Part shown: positions 45,008-58,280 of the stretch, piece by piece
Position numbering within the stretch: the first letter of the stretch is position 1
Layout: every line of letters starts with the position of its first letter
Source: Glandiceps talaboti
Taxonomy: Eukaryota; Hemichordata; Enteropneusta; Spengelidae
Reading direction: 5' to 3'
Length of the DNA stretch: 64,000 bases
NCBI RefSeq assembly: GCF_964340395.1
Contig: NC_135566.1
Coordinates: forward strand, 9,994,001-10,058,000
Position numbers and translations under genes: made by a program
The notes under the pieces: model-generated
The model's input: only the letters and a program-made list of their open reading frames with translations
Told to the model about the DNA's origin: nothing
Databases searched by the model: none

Positions 45008-48000
45008 TTATACAAAAATGAAATCGTATCCCGTTTCACATTTACATGTATGGTTAACGGAGAGTTGTTGCCAGCTTCCCCGACATCCCATCACACCAAC
45101 AGCTGACCATAGCGATGTACTGCCCTCTTTGCCTTCACCAAGACAGTGACCCATTCCGTCCATCATTGCAGTATTTTGGCATTCTACACAAACCGTCATA
45201 TCTTTAAAAAAAAGAAAAGAAAAAGTCATCACTGGTGATTAGCAAGAAATTCTGAAACATGACCTGCTTCGCGTCTTGGGCATAAACACGTGATATTATT
45301 GGCAATTAAGAAGACACTGACATTTTTCACCTGTTAGTTAAAATAAGTCGTTTTTACACGTGAAAGAGTCGCAATTAATTTTGCGGGTTTGTTTACCCTT
45401 GTGTAGAAATTGACTCTGATAATGTATACGTGCCATCTACGGTCGGCCTTATATTTACCTTCGTCTTTCCAGAAGACTGTTCCAATTAACTATTATACTG
45501 ATGTTCACGTATAGAAATATCCTTTGTATTATTTGAGAAGGTATTTTAGCGTGTATTCAACATCAATCAGACTATCAAAATTATGGCCAGCTTGGTTGGA
45601 GTTGAAAGAAATCTTGAATGTATATTGAAAGTTACGGATTTTCCATTTAATTAGTAACATTTCAATGAATATTTCAAATATTTATCTTAAATTGTCGAAA
45701 TCCATAAGTTAGATTTCAAGGTGTCCTTTTTATAAAATTTCAACATAAAAAATGAACGAAAATTATCCAAGTTGTGACGTAGTTTATTGCAAACATGGGC
45801 AAAGGGCACACTACAAGTTTGATGGACTTACCACGTTTGAGAGTCTCTGTCCATAGCCGTTTACGTGAATTAACACACTTTCGATTGACATTGCTAAGTC
45901 GTACGGATACACAGTGGCTAATAGAATAGAAAACAAACATAGATGCTTTATATACATGTATATCAGTATAGTGTATCGCTTGTCATTTGGATCAGGGGGC
46001 TCACTAGTTATGCTTAATAGCAGTAGCAAACTTAGTGAAAGTATAAAACACAATTTACATGTCAAAAATTAGACAAAATATGAATCCTGCTGACAAGAAA
46101 ACAATCATGCAAACTAGGGATGAAAACAATATCGTAAAATGTTAATACAATTTCATCTAATCAACTATTCTACGTGTTTTCTATTGCATTATATATACAT
46201 ATATATATGTGTGTGTGTGTGTGTGTATGTGTGTGTGTGTATGTATGTATGTATGTATGTATGTATGTATGTATGTATGTATGTATGTATGTATGTATGT
46301 ATGTATGTATGTATGTATGTATGTATGTATGTATGTATGTATGTATGTATGTCTATGTTTGTGTATGTGGTTATGCATGCATGAGTGCAAAAAAGGGACA
46401 TGTTGTATTGCTTAGAGTGTACACTACTTGTATTACCATGTTACAATAGTACGTGCATTGTTTGGCTACATGTGACAAAAAACACATCATGTTGGAAGAA
46501 AAACTATCTCAGCCTCTGATTAATTACCTTGGATGTGTTTCTTTTGGTCGAAATGGTCCGATTCTGTTATCGATTTTCCGTGCTTTGGAGTATTTGGACG
46601 GCATGATCATAGCTATTCCTGGAGATAGATAGACACAAAATATCACATCAAGTTGTCGATATTTACAATTAATATCAGCATCCTAAGCATAATTTGACTG
46701 TGAGATATGTCGTGTCGCTCGGCCCTCTCCGGCGACAGCGCCCGCCACGGTATACCTTAAAGACCATAGACCTACACAATGTCATGTAGGTGTTTATGTA
46801 TTCATGTCTGGGTTCTAGGATTACTTATTGGTTATCTTTGTGATATTATTTAGTAATTTTCCTTGTCTTTCATTTCGTGACCATCCAATCGTACATCCAT
46901 TTGAAAAATAAAACTCTTACAATTTTGACGCTGTGTGTGTGTATGTATGTTTGTTTGTTTGTTCATGTGCAATTTTTTTTGTTTGTTATTAAATTACCAT
47001 GATTAAACTTATCGCTAAATACTGGCAGACAACTTGAAGTCCACATTCAACCATAACGAATCTACAACTGAAAACAATAACATCTAGTGGTGAAATATTC
47101 GACAATTAGAAATGCTCATTATAGATGTATGTAACGACCATTCATACAAAATGTACTATGTTACTATTCAAAAGGGATATATTCTTATACATATCAGAAA
47201 CCACTCTCTGATCTGGAAATATTTATAGTGCGCCATCACACGACTGATCAGAAAATCCTACCGTTTGTCATTAGTTCATTTGGTTCGCAGTATCCAGCAT
47301 AGCAGCCTCGTCGTTGTCTAAGAGGTGGACAGCCAGCTCCTCCATTTTCAGGTTTCTTTTGTCTAAATCGTCGGCGTTCACTGTAACCAATTCCACAAAA
47401 CACACTGCATCCACTCCACTGTGTCCATTCAGTGACTTGACAATCAGCCGCTACAGAATATTGATATAGAAACATACAAGTTTTCTGAAATAATTGAGCA
47501 CGACATAAAACAGCCACAACAGTTCAACAATTTACAACTCCATCTTTTGTTTTGCTATAGCACATATTTGTTAAGGTCCACAATACATCACCTTTATTGA
47601 TTTCTATTGCTCCGTCTGTTTTGATAATTTCTAACTATAATCATTAAACATGTTGATACACTATTGAGTCATATCGGATTCAAACTATGCTGTGGACTAC
47701 ATAGATACTTTAATAGAAAATGAATGACTGGCAAATTTATATATATTAAATATAGTCATACATCATACCAGTCATTAGGAAAAAAATGTCATTTGGGTGG
47801 ACTTTTATTTAGCTCAGAACATTTGCCGGGCTGATCTTGACAGTGTCTGTTCAGTCCACCTGAACTGCCAGGGCATTGCCAAGATCATAGGGACTCGTAA
47901 TTTTGCTTGTATGGGGTGGATACATAACGTTATGAATATGAATGATGTTGCTACTTGTATTTGTACTCCATCTTGCTTGTGTGGATGGGAGGATAAAAAA

Positions 48001-50292
48001 TACAATTACCAACCATGCTGCTGGTACTACTAGTATATATGCTACTATAAAGCGAGTATATGCATAGTGTTTGTAGAATACCATTATTTGTAGCAACATT
48101 ATTAGACAGTTCGTATCCGTCGCTGGTATATAAATCCTCAATCCATGCAACATTACGTGTCCCTGTGGCCAAGATTAGCCAATAAAATATACGCAGGATA
48201 GACTTTTCCATTGATAATTTCCCTCCCAAACAGGAAGGAAAGGAAATATTATAGGAATGCTTTTAAAGATATGTCTGTAGAGAAAGTTGTTGTTATCGAA
48301 AGTATTCAATCCAAGTTTATATATAAAAGGTGTCCATTTTAAACCAAAAAAAAAATGAAAATGAAAAACTCTGTTCCATCCAATTGTTTAATGATAGGAA
48401 CACAGGTGATCACTTCCCTTTGCAGTGACCTTGATATTAAAAATCTGTCCTGGAATCACGTCGGCCGTGGCATTAGCTGTATATTAGTTGATTTATTTGA
48501 TAGTAGATGACAGTTTGACGGGAAATCTAAACATAGTCCAGGACTAATATAAAAATAGACCACTGTGAAAATCAACAGCCTTCAGGGTGGCAAAGTATAC
48601 ACTTTGACGTCACGTCGTTTCTGTTACATGATGTGAATTTTGATCAGAAAGGCCAAAGCAGTCGTCAAAAATAGAAAGTTCATGATAACAGTTTCTCTGG
48701 GAATGCTAGTCTTTCTTCTTTCCATCATCAACGGTGATTTTTTTAAAACTTGTGTCAACAAAGGCAGTTGTATGGTTGGCAGTTGGACATCTGCTGTGAC
48801 TGCAGGGCCATTAGAAATAAACTCATTAAAAAGTGGAAGGAGTTATAACCCTGGCTATAAATCTACAAATGTAATGGTGTACTTGATACCTAGTCTAGAC
48901 GATAAAATGAGGTCAAACTATCAATTTTTAAACATCGTTCACTACTAACACGCTTTACTAAATACTCAACCAACCAGAGAAGATTCAATTTGCGTCGTGT
49001 GGTAGGCTTAAAACTGCACTAGCTGCAACTAGATTTGTTTAATTGTTTGTTAAATAATATGACTTACTCATAATACAGTGCACCTTGAAAAGCATTGAAT
49101 CACCAGTGTGTAAACGTATTTGTGTAGCTCTACGCATAAAATGGTATATAAATCCAAACAAATTTGATTTTTGGGTCCGCACTCTAAAACCAGTCCCCCC
49201 CCCCCAACACGCTTACGATTTCAACTTGTTACTGTACTAATTATGGATAAAATCGACCTCTAATAAGTAGCATGTACAATATCTAATTATTGGTATTTTA
49301 ACAATTTTCAGTGAATATATTGTCGGTAGTCTGTTTGAAAATATAACACTCTATAATTACAGTATTGATGTTGGAGAAAGACGGACAGGAAGCTGCAGCA
49401 TTTTCTTTGAAGCGATGTGGTTGGAATACATTATCACCTTTTAATCCAGAGGCATTGCTATATTAAACATTTTTTTTCACAAGCCAGACCAGTAGTGATA
49501 GTGCAGCTCTTTAAAAGTTTCAATCCAAGATTCCCGCATTAATGCTATCTTATCAATGGAGTTGGCAAGGATTACGTCGGATTATTCTTTTGTTCTGGAC
49601 CAAATTCTACATAGCTCTGCCAATCACAGCTACAATGTAATCCTCCGAACTGGACTTTAACAAGAACCAGTTACTAAATGTGTGAAATATCTGTGAATGA
49701 ATGCGCTAAGGGATTTGGCAAGGAAGAGGACTTGATTTACCAAGTGGACTACTGCACTCAAAGAACACTTTCATTCACGATAGGGCGATTGATTTACCAT
49801 TTGATCACGTGACAGACCAAGCAGATTGATGACCGTTAAAGGACACATACAAGCTTGTGAACAGAACACAGACAATCACGAAACACAGACAATCACCAAG
49901 TTCATTTTGTGGTAAACATGTCGTAACTTTACCGCTACAAGTAGAAGTATGGCTCCAACAATATGTGAATTTGACACTAGGTTGTCAAATATGTAAGTGT
50001 CACTGTATTAGAGTACAGATTTAACAATATACAGGACAGTCAGTTACACAATACGAAGAACACGATGAGTTATGGAAATATGTTATATCATGGTAAAAAC
50101 AATCTCGCAGTCTTCATCCCCCATTCTCCCTTATTTTCTGCATCTTACTCTCCCGTTTCCACTTCTCCCATGGTTCATTTATTCACTATCTATCTTTCAA
50201 CCCCAGTCTGTTTGACCCTCTCTCCTAATTTTTACATACATTGTTATTTGTTTAATATTAAGTCACGTCCCTGGGCATGCGCTGTAATATAG

Positions 50293-50333
<41 letters not shown>

Positions 50334-50438
50334 GTCGTCGTCGTCATCCTCACCACCACCACCACCACCACCACCACCACCACCACCACCACCACCACCA
50401 CCACCACCACCACCACCACCACCACCACCACCACCACC

Positions 50439-50514
<76 letters not shown>

Positions 50515-52930
50515 CCACCACACAGTGGTACACAAATACAGGGTATGTCATTACATTTATACTATCAATAAAAGTGTACAAAATATCAATAAATCGTTTC
50601 ATTTTGAATATTATACCATCCAATGCAACAAAAGATAACGTGATAGTGACGGACGTCTCCTCCCACATATCCAGAGTACAATGGTTCTACGTGGAGAGTT
50701 TTGGTGTTTTGTATCAGCTCTCTTTCCGTTTCTATATCCATACACACCCTGATACAATGAATGACCCCTGACCCCTAGCGGATAATCGGAGGTATTATCT
50801 CAATTTGGAATGGATGTTTTATTTCAGTCACAAATACTTGAATAGCTTCGTACCAATGCTCCCATGTCATGAAAATGCCATGGAATGGTCAACTCTCAAT
50901 AAGGTATCTATTAGAGCCGTCAAAAACAGACGGCAATGTTTGATATCTGGGTGGGCCAATGTTCAACAAGTAGGTGAAGATATACAGCCATCGTGGGCAG
51001 ATTTGTAAAGACAGACGATGAATGCTGTTCGATTTTAATAAACTTTCAGTTTACCGTATGACCGATAGCGAACAATGCAACTCCACAATGTTAGGTGATT
51101 TTACAAGATATGAAGTTGATCACCATTTTCACGTGATGTCAGTTAATATCTAAATTCTGATCCCACATGATTTATAACTCATGGTAATAAACCCATACAT
51201 AAAGAACGCCCTCATATCATATGAGAAACGTTAAACACGAAACTTGTTACATATATTTATATATATAATGCTTTGGTGTGAAATCATGTGCTAGTGCATT
51301 GTAATCCCGATACACGAGTAATACATATCCAATTTTAATTAACGGTGGCTGTCGTGAAACATAATTTCCCAGAAACAATCATGTGTAGTATGACATGATT
51401 TATATCTCACTACGCAGTATGACATCATTGCTATCTCACTACGTGGTATGACATCATTCATATCTCACTATGTAGTATATGACATCATTGCTATCTCATT
51501 ACGCAGTATGACATCATTGCTATCTCACTACGTGGTTTGACATCATTGCTATCTCACTACGTAGTATGACATCATCGATATCTCACTACACAGTATGACA
51601 TCATTCATATCTCACTATGCAGTATGACAGCATTGCTATCTCACTACGTAGTATGACAGCATTGCTATCTCACTACGCAGTATGACATCATTGCTATCTC
51701 ACTACGTAGTATGACATCATTGCTATCTCACTACGCAGTATGACATCATTTATATCTCACTACGTAGTATGACAGCATTGCTATCCCAATACGTAGTATG
51801 ACAGCATTGCTATCTCACTACGTAGTATGACATCATTGCTATCTCACTACGTAGTATGACATCATTGCTATCTCACTACGCAGTATGACATCATTTATAT
51901 CTCACTGCGTGGTATGACATCATTGCTATCTCACTACGCAGTATGACATCATTTATATCTCACTACGTGGTATGACATCATTGCTATCTCACTACGCAGT
52001 ATGATATCATTGCTATCTCACTACGTAGTATGACATCATTTATATCTCACCACGTAGTATGACATCATTCATATCTCACTATGTAGTATGACGTCATTGA
52101 TATCTTTACGTGGTATGACATTATTCATTTCTCACTCTGTAGAATAATACACGACGGTTCTCACCACGACGAACTGTCAAGAGTGTGAATCATCAAGGGT
52201 AGCACCAAATGTAACCCAACTCTTTGAGTTTTAGGGTTTGAACGTAGCCAGCAGACATTTGATGTAAATAGTCTTTACTTTGTAATGTAACAATATTTTG
52301 ACAGTGAAACTTTGTAAAAACAGTCCCAAAGTGATAATTGAAAAAAACAGACGTTTCGAGGCAATAGACTCTTTTATAAGGTTGTATCAACATTGGAATA
52401 GAACAAAAACGGTTTCATGGCAAATTTATTTTTTGATAGTTTCAATCATTCTCCTGTCTTGTTTTCATTTGTTCTCCCCAAGCAACCTGATGTTGGCGTC
52501 TATTATGATATAGTGATCTGTAGAAAGTGATACAACACAGGACAGGAAAACAGTATTTTTAGAAGTCCATCAACAATAACAAAGGGGGATACCTCTATTG
52601 TTACACGCACATGACTTCAAAGGAAAACGTTAAGTTTTCATTCAATTAGGTAATTCCTAAAAGCGAGCCGCCTAATTATAAAAAAACAATAGTTTATCAA
52701 AACCTGTGATTCATCACATTGTTTGCCCACTTCCGTTCTCTGACAAACAAAGCAATTGTATTAGATTTAAACAGGCCGATAGAAGTTCAATCGTACAATT
52801 AAATTGTTTTTCCTCCGCTTATTTTTCCATTTAACTTTCGATTTCTCATTTGTTGGTCTTTGTATTGGCAAGTAACTAAATAAGCATGTATGTATGTATG
52901 TATGTATGTATGTATGTATGTATGCATGCA

Positions 52931-52982
<52 letters not shown>

Positions 52983-53108
52983 TGCGTGGGTGGGTGGGTG
53001 GGTGGATGGATGGATGGATGTATGTATGTATGTATGTATGTATGTATGTATGTATGTATGTATGTATGTATGTATGTATGTATGTATGTATGTATGTATG
53101 TGTGTGTG

Positions 53109-53140
<32 letters not shown>

Positions 53141-53224
53141 TGTATGTATGTATGTATGTATGTATGTATGTGTGTGTATGTATGCGTGTGTGTATGTGTG
53201 TATGTATGTATGTATGTATGTGTT

Positions 53225-53291
<67 letters not shown>

Positions 53292-54679
53292 ACTCTCACT
53301 TTAACAGTTACACGATAATTACCTTGAATTTACAAAACACATTCTCCAAACAAATAAGCAATAGGACAATATTTGAAACGACAGTACGTCTATACCACTG
53401 GAAGATAATGCGAATGAAATCAGAGGTGTTCACCGAAACTTATTTGATTAGCTGGTACATTGCAAGAAGGAACTTAGGACACGAACTAGGGACACGTCTT
53501 TGTATGTGACCGTCACTCCCAGCAACGACAGCGTGACATTGACAGTCGTCTGTCGAGGAATGTGTGTCGCATAGTAGATCGAAAGTGGCGTCGAGTATAC
53601 CCTGAGTTGTTGTCATGGATAGTGTACGACAGCTGCTAACAGACGTTGTCGCGACAAAGAACCACGATCCTCACGTTACTGTGTAGTCACCATACATTAT
53701 ACACATAAATTACTGTGATGCGAGTCAATGTCAGAATGTATGTTATGTGTACCATAATTGGTTATATGATACAAGCTTTCCGGCTTCGACACCCAGATAG
53801 CAACCCTAGATGACCTACATAGGATCTTTAGTCGCTTTGCAAAGTCAACCAAGTGATACTACAGTGGAAACCCAACTTTCAGCTTGCTAAGATAGATACA
53901 CACTAACACTAGTGTCGTTTGATATGATATGTCACACAAGTCGGTGATAGCGGTGCCTTTGTTGTAATCAAGATCTACATAGTGTAAAACACCGGAAGTC
54001 TCCAAAAATGTACAGTGGAAGTCATGACAAACACCACCCTACAGTGAATACAACATCCATTCAATAGCTTATCACAGTTATATCAACATGTCACAACAAT
54101 AGTTTTAGTTTGTGTTTATCTTAGTTAGCCGAAAGCTTAGTTTCCCCTGTCGTAAACCATAAACCCTACACGTGTGGGGTTTATGCATAAACTAACTCGA
54201 CGCGACAAGCCAATCGAAAACTCTAGTTTTCGTTATTTAATGGCTGGGGTAAATATTGTCACCGACTATTACTAAGTGTGTTGGCATCACACTGCATTAG
54301 TGATCATTTTATTTTGTTTTTATATGACATCAAGGTGTACTAAGCATTGTTAAAGAAATCTGAGAATAATATATAATATACGGGAATTTAAATATAAAAA
54401 AACATGTCACACATTGCAAGATTGGACAACTTGGTCGGGTCATATTAACAGATTAGGGGGTACTTCATTGAAAGGACGCTTTCATTTCTAACCTCTTGTT
54501 TTGTGTTATACAAAGTCAATTTCCCTAGTCTTTGGAATGATTATTGTCATGCCTTCATCAATGCAATGTGCGTTTGACATATGCGTGTAAGTTTTGACAC
54601 ATATCCTTAAATTATTTGACCGGTGGGGGCGCACTTCAGGCAATATGCGCCATCACTTTTGTTAACGAGAGACAGAGAC

Positions 54680-54770
<91 letters not shown>

Positions 54771-56533
54771 CAGAGAGAGAGAGAGACAGAGAGGTGGACA
54801 GGTGGACAGACAGGTGGATAGTCAGTCAGTCAGTCAGTCAGTCAGTCAGTAAGTAAGTCAGAGAGGAGACAGACAGTCAGTCAGAGAGGAGAGGAGAGGA
54901 GAGAGGTGAAACTGGTACGGGAGAGAGATAGGAAATTAAAATAGGGGACAGAAAAACAAACAGAGAAAAGGGCACAACGAACAAGACAAATAGCTGAGAA
55001 AACAAACACAGACAGGAGAGAAGAGATATCCGTACAAATGTATTGCATTTAATACACAGGGAAACTCAATTAAATTGAATGACTTGTGAAATAACTTGAC
55101 TTCAACACAGTAACACTGATAACGTTCTGATGACGTTGTAAAGTCACTTGACAACCATTAAGACAATTTTACGACAGTGCACCTTTAATATCACTCATCC
55201 GTGACAAGTAGTGGCACAACTCTATTGTACTGTATTCATGTTGTTGGACAACTTACAATTAGAAACACCCATTCAATTTGTTCCAATCTCACTCCCTAAT
55301 TCCATCACTTCATTTGACACACCCTCTAGGCAAGCCTGTGGTGCTTGGGTTGTCCAGGTGTCCTCAATTGGCCAAATGAGTCGTAAAAATCGTGGGGGAT
55401 GAGAGAGTAATTATACTACAAAAGAATCAACCCAACAATGTTTGCTTTAAGTTAGCCATGTTTTCAGTACAAAGCCGCCCGGCCCTTTAGTAGTACACCC
55501 AAAGCCCCAGGGCCGTCTTACAGTAAAACCACTCCAGTCATAGAACTTAACCCGGGACTTGAAATAGTGTTTGCTTTCCACCCTTATCTAATCCGTAATA
55601 TTTCGAACGCACACGAATTGACTATTAACCCTACGTGAATTATGTCCATACGATAAAGTCTTATCAGAATCATGGGTGCACTCGGAAGGTAGTATTTCAC
55701 AAAAGTCATTAACGTGGTGATTGTAGTTCCATTATAGACACTTTCAATTAACATAAACTTAAGTTGACGAGTTCCGTGAAAAGGTATAACCCCATCACTG
55801 TAGTAGGCGTACGTGTACATGTTTCTATGCGCAGTTTGTGGTATGGAAAATGCACCTTATCAATAAGTTCACTGGTGTTTTCCATGTAATTAATTCAACA
55901 ATATCAATCATTCCTGAGGAAATAACTTATTAGATGGGACTGGGAATAAGAAAAATCACGATCGAAGTCTAGGAATTTATGTCAGAATGGCAATATAATT
56001 AGCACCCTACATAGTTCAAATGAACACCAAGTACAATGATAGGTTTAAAGCGAATGAACTGCAAATAGGATAATTGACTCACAAGCTAACATGTCACATC
56101 AATGCAACTAGTGAACACGAACACCACATTATTAGGTATTGGTTGTCAAGTACACAGCTCTTAAGTTACAACTACATAGCTTTGGTAATGGAGATATTCG
56201 AAGAAATTACACAGAAACACGTACCTATAATAATGAACGTTGCTTTATCATGATAACCAAAATATCCAGTTAGGGGGGAAAAGTTGACTCACCTTGGCAT
56301 ACATCCGTATAATCAGTACAGCAATCCCTTGATCCGAGACACGATTCGTCGCAAAAACATTTTCCGTATCGACGATCAATTCTGAGTCCGTAACTCTCAC
56401 AACTCATGTCTCTTGACTTACAACACATTGGTTTCTCTCCTCGATGGCAACTTCCCAAAACTTCTAAAATCATGTTTGCTGTCAGAAGAATTCCTACTGA
56501 TAGTAAAAAAGAAGTCATGTTCGTCAAATTCAT
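45008..56533 (-). CDS. SBSPON: Somatomedin B and thrombospondin type-1 domain protein (SBSPON/RPE-spondin-like), 5 exons
   Basis: Predicted secreted extracellular-matrix protein. Exons (5' to 3'): 56293-56533, 47262-47450, 46528-46618, 45832-45917, 45008-45201; GT-AG with phases 1,1,2,1; 801 nt, 266 aa (human SBSPON 264). A hydrophobic signal peptide spans residues 1 to about 28. The somatomedin B domain (29-79) has the expected ten cysteines, with CFCDESC and CCTDYTDVC. The TSP1 domain (84-135) has EWTQWSGCSVFCG and NGGAGCPPL. Then comes a basic linker and a Cys-rich C-terminal region (TVCVECQ...CRGSW...CKCETGYDFIFV) that matches the SBSPON C-terminus. I chose Met at 56531-56533 because it directly precedes the signal peptide; a second Met lies five codons on. 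Intron 1 is 8.8 kb and repeat-rich. Orthology rests on domain order, length and C-terminus. Confidence 0.93.
46207..46362. repeat. (TG)n then (ATGT)n microsatellite
   Basis: Short TG tract followed by some 30 ATGT units, in intron 3 of the SBSPON-like gene. Confidence 0.97.
48640..48948 (+). CDS. Hypothetical 102-aa frame with a type II membrane-protein N-terminus
   Basis: Not recognised. The frame starts with a basic segment (MIRKAKAVVKNRK), followed by a hydrophobic helix (residues about 14-31) and a Ser/Gly/Thr-rich stretch with two Cys. This layout resembles the first exon of Golgi glycosyltransferases or sulfotransferases, but no catalytic motif follows. A weak donor (AG/GTCAAA) lies near 48910. 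It sits inside intron 1 of the SBSPON-like gene on the opposite strand. It may be chance. Confidence 0.25.
   Translation: MIRKAKAVVKNRKFMITVSLGMLVFLLSIINGDFFKTCVNKGSCMVGSWTSAVTAGPLEINSLKSGRSYNPGYKSTNVMVYLIPSLDDKMRSNYQFLNIVHY
49505..49670. repeat. Dispersed repeat family C, copy 2
   Basis: Homologous to 20470-20655 over GCTCTTTAAAAG..., GCTATCTTAT and TTTTGTTCTGGACCA...AGCTCTGCC. Confidence 0.6.
50297..50520. repeat. (ATC)n-(ACC)n-(ATC)n trinucleotide array
   Basis: About 74 triplets: ATC units, a short GTC run, about 35 ACC units, then ATC again. Homopolymer Thr/Ile or Val/Met frames result on each strand and are not genes. Confidence 0.97.
51385..52137. repeat. 29-bp minisatellite, about 25 units
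   Basis: Consensus about GTATGACATCATTGCTATCTCACTAC with a variable ACG(TAG/CAG/TGG) junction. The 29-base period is exact in most of the array (for example ATGACATCAT at 51682 and 51711). Many units carry the self-complementary ACTACGTAGT and the CRE-like TGACATCA. Confidence 0.95.
52885..53288. repeat. Compound (ATGT)n/(TG)n/(GCGT)n/(GGTG)n microsatellite
   Basis: Four hundred bases of alternating tetra- and dinucleotide blocks. The long Met/Tyr/Val/Cys frames on both strands come from the repeat. Confidence 0.97.
54666..54798. repeat. (GA)n microsatellite
   Basis: Almost pure GA over about 130 bases with a few GACA/GATA interruptions. Confidence 0.97.
54822..54860. repeat. (GTCA)n short tandem repeat
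   Basis: Eight or so GTCA units, then GTAA variants. Confidence 0.9.
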
Positions 56534-57208
56534 CTTTTTTGTATCCTTGGAAATCCTACACAGGAAAATGTTTGCAGCAGCAAAAGGAGGAATTACTTCC
56601 AGTGGAAAATGGGGTGAAGCTGGTTTATGGTATGGTTCAAAGACAACAGAAAAGTGCAACTAGATGAAGTCCATTCACTCTGACAGGTCCTCTAGCTATC
56701 AATGCTTTATCATGAATACAGAATACTTTATTTGGTAAATGCACCGTAATGAATGGTTGGTTGACACCATGTTGGCAACCAATCGACTCTCACCATGGTA
56801 GAATCATATCGTTATAAATGTAAAGTTCAAGGGTCGTCCCAAATTGTATGTTCACCACTTAGATCCATTGGAGAGGTTGGGGGTGTGGCAAGCAGTTTGA
56901 AAGATAACTATGCACTCGGTGACGTAATAATAAAGGTGATTGAAAGTAAAATACGGCCTGTAACTATGAATGGATTTGAATAGCGACTATGCGACTATTT
57001 AAAGAAAGGCCAACGAACTTCAATCTTGTACATGTATTGTGGCATTAATAGTCATCAGTTTCTACTTGTGTGTCTATTGGGGACAAAAAAAACACCCTCC
57101 ACCGTTTGGAATATTTTTAGTGAAATGTTTGAGATATCTCTAAGTAACCGGTGTATAACACATTCATTATATGACTTTAGCGATCCGGATTGACATTGCA
57201 ACTTGCAC

Positions 57209-57254
57209 GTGACGTGACGTGACGTGACGTAAAATATTTATATTTATGACGTCA
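57209..57254. promoter_or_regulatory. Cluster of CRE half sites plus a full TGACGTCA
   Basis: TGACG starts at 57210, 57215, 57220 and 57225 (GTGAC repeated four to five times), and a consensus CRE, TGACGTCA, lies at 57247-57254. It is about 0.7 kb upstream of the SBSPON-like start codon, a plausible CREB/ATF-responsive promoter. Function is inferred. Confidence 0.4.
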
Positions 57255-57797
57255 AGTACACGAAGGCGAGAACTTCAAACATGACTTCATTACCCATACA
57301 AAGGCACATTTGGAAGAAGAAGAAAAGCAACAAAACAAGTTATTAAACTCCAAAACGTACTTCAATTCCCAGTGATATAAATTATGATATATATACACAT
57401 TTTGTTTCCAAATATACCAAATCCAGTTATTTTCATGCAAATCTTCATCCTGTATCCCTTGGTATGCTCAGCGTCCAGTGCCCAAATATCATAGTTTAAG
57501 TTATGTGTATCTGAAAACCAAACTATAAATGGACAACTTGGTCGGGTCATATTAACAGATAAGGGGGTACTTCATATCAATTGCTAAGTGTGTAGTAGTA
57601 GTGAAACTTGTACAGCCTATGCATGAACTGTTTCGCCCAAACACTGCTATCAAAGTCTCCATTCCATTTATGGGTTGTTAGAGGCCACATGTCAGTTTTG
57701 AAGATATGGGCTTCGTGTTTTAACATATTCATGTGTCCTTGTATTTTTACCTTACCATACCGACGAAAACTAGACTTGCATAATAACCTTTCGACCA

Positions 57798-58280
57798 TCA
57801 TCCATACGAACTTCTATTACAAAAAAAACATGCTATGGAAAGTAGAACATAAGGCAATTTAAAGTACATAGCGTGTAATTTTATGAACCTCTTGCTTGAT
57901 TTTTCCCTCGAGAATTCCATGGTGAGTATGTTAGGTACAGCCATGAGATGATCGATGGTTGGCCAAAGTTGCCATTGTCCAACCATCGATAACAAACATG
58001 TGACCATCGAAACAATTACCAGTATTGCAAGCCTGACACATGCATTGATAACACAGCAAAATGTGTACGAGATGAAACGAAAAAAGGACAGTGTTACACA
58101 CCATTTATCTAATTTGGAGAACAGTGATGTAGTAGAGCGATATCTAAGCGTACAGCCTGCAGGCTCTTTACATTTCTCAGTTGGTGGCACACCAGAACAT
58201 TCATTGATATCAAGCAATGAGTGATCCATCGTATCATAAGCCACTCGACATGTCATCCTAAAACCTTGGCAAATTGCCAA
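57798..58280 (-). pseudogene. Cysteine-rich candidate exon or remnant
   Basis: On the minus strand an acceptor-like TTTTAG (at about 58257) precedes a frame reading MTCRVAYDTMDHSLLDINEC and GVPPTEKCKEPAGCTLRYRS, with a possible donor (ATG/GTGTGT). Further upstream the other two frames give FQCDVSQPNCRV and VCDDGGVW, suggesting a Cys-rich domain broken by frameshifts. No family is recognised. The downstream half of the open frame is probably intron. Confidence 0.25.

Larger units (their letters stand above)
53289..56292. other. Rest of intron 1 of the SBSPON-like gene
   Basis: A somewhat CpG-richer stretch at about 53500-53700, then a GA microsatellite and a GTCA tract. No exon with domain support was found. 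Confidence 0.5.

Noticed and set aside
46139-46449. Several overlapping frames with Met-Tyr-Val-Cys repeats
   Set aside because: Products of the ATGT microsatellite.
47814-48229. Overlapping frames on both strands near 48 kb, one starting with a signal-like MEKSILRIFYWLILA
   Set aside because: Three frames overlap the same bases, none has a domain or a convincing splice pair; treated as chance.
50258-50771. Poly-Thr/Ile and poly-Val/Met frames
   Set aside because: Products of the ATC/ACC array.
50805-51008. 67-aa frame after the triplet array
   Set aside because: Considered as a later exon of the 48.6-kb frame, but there is no acceptor in phase and no recognised domain.
52799-53509. Long frames on both strands (up to 207 codons)
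   Set aside because: Translations of tetranucleotide and dinucleotide repeats (MYVC / HTYI patterns).
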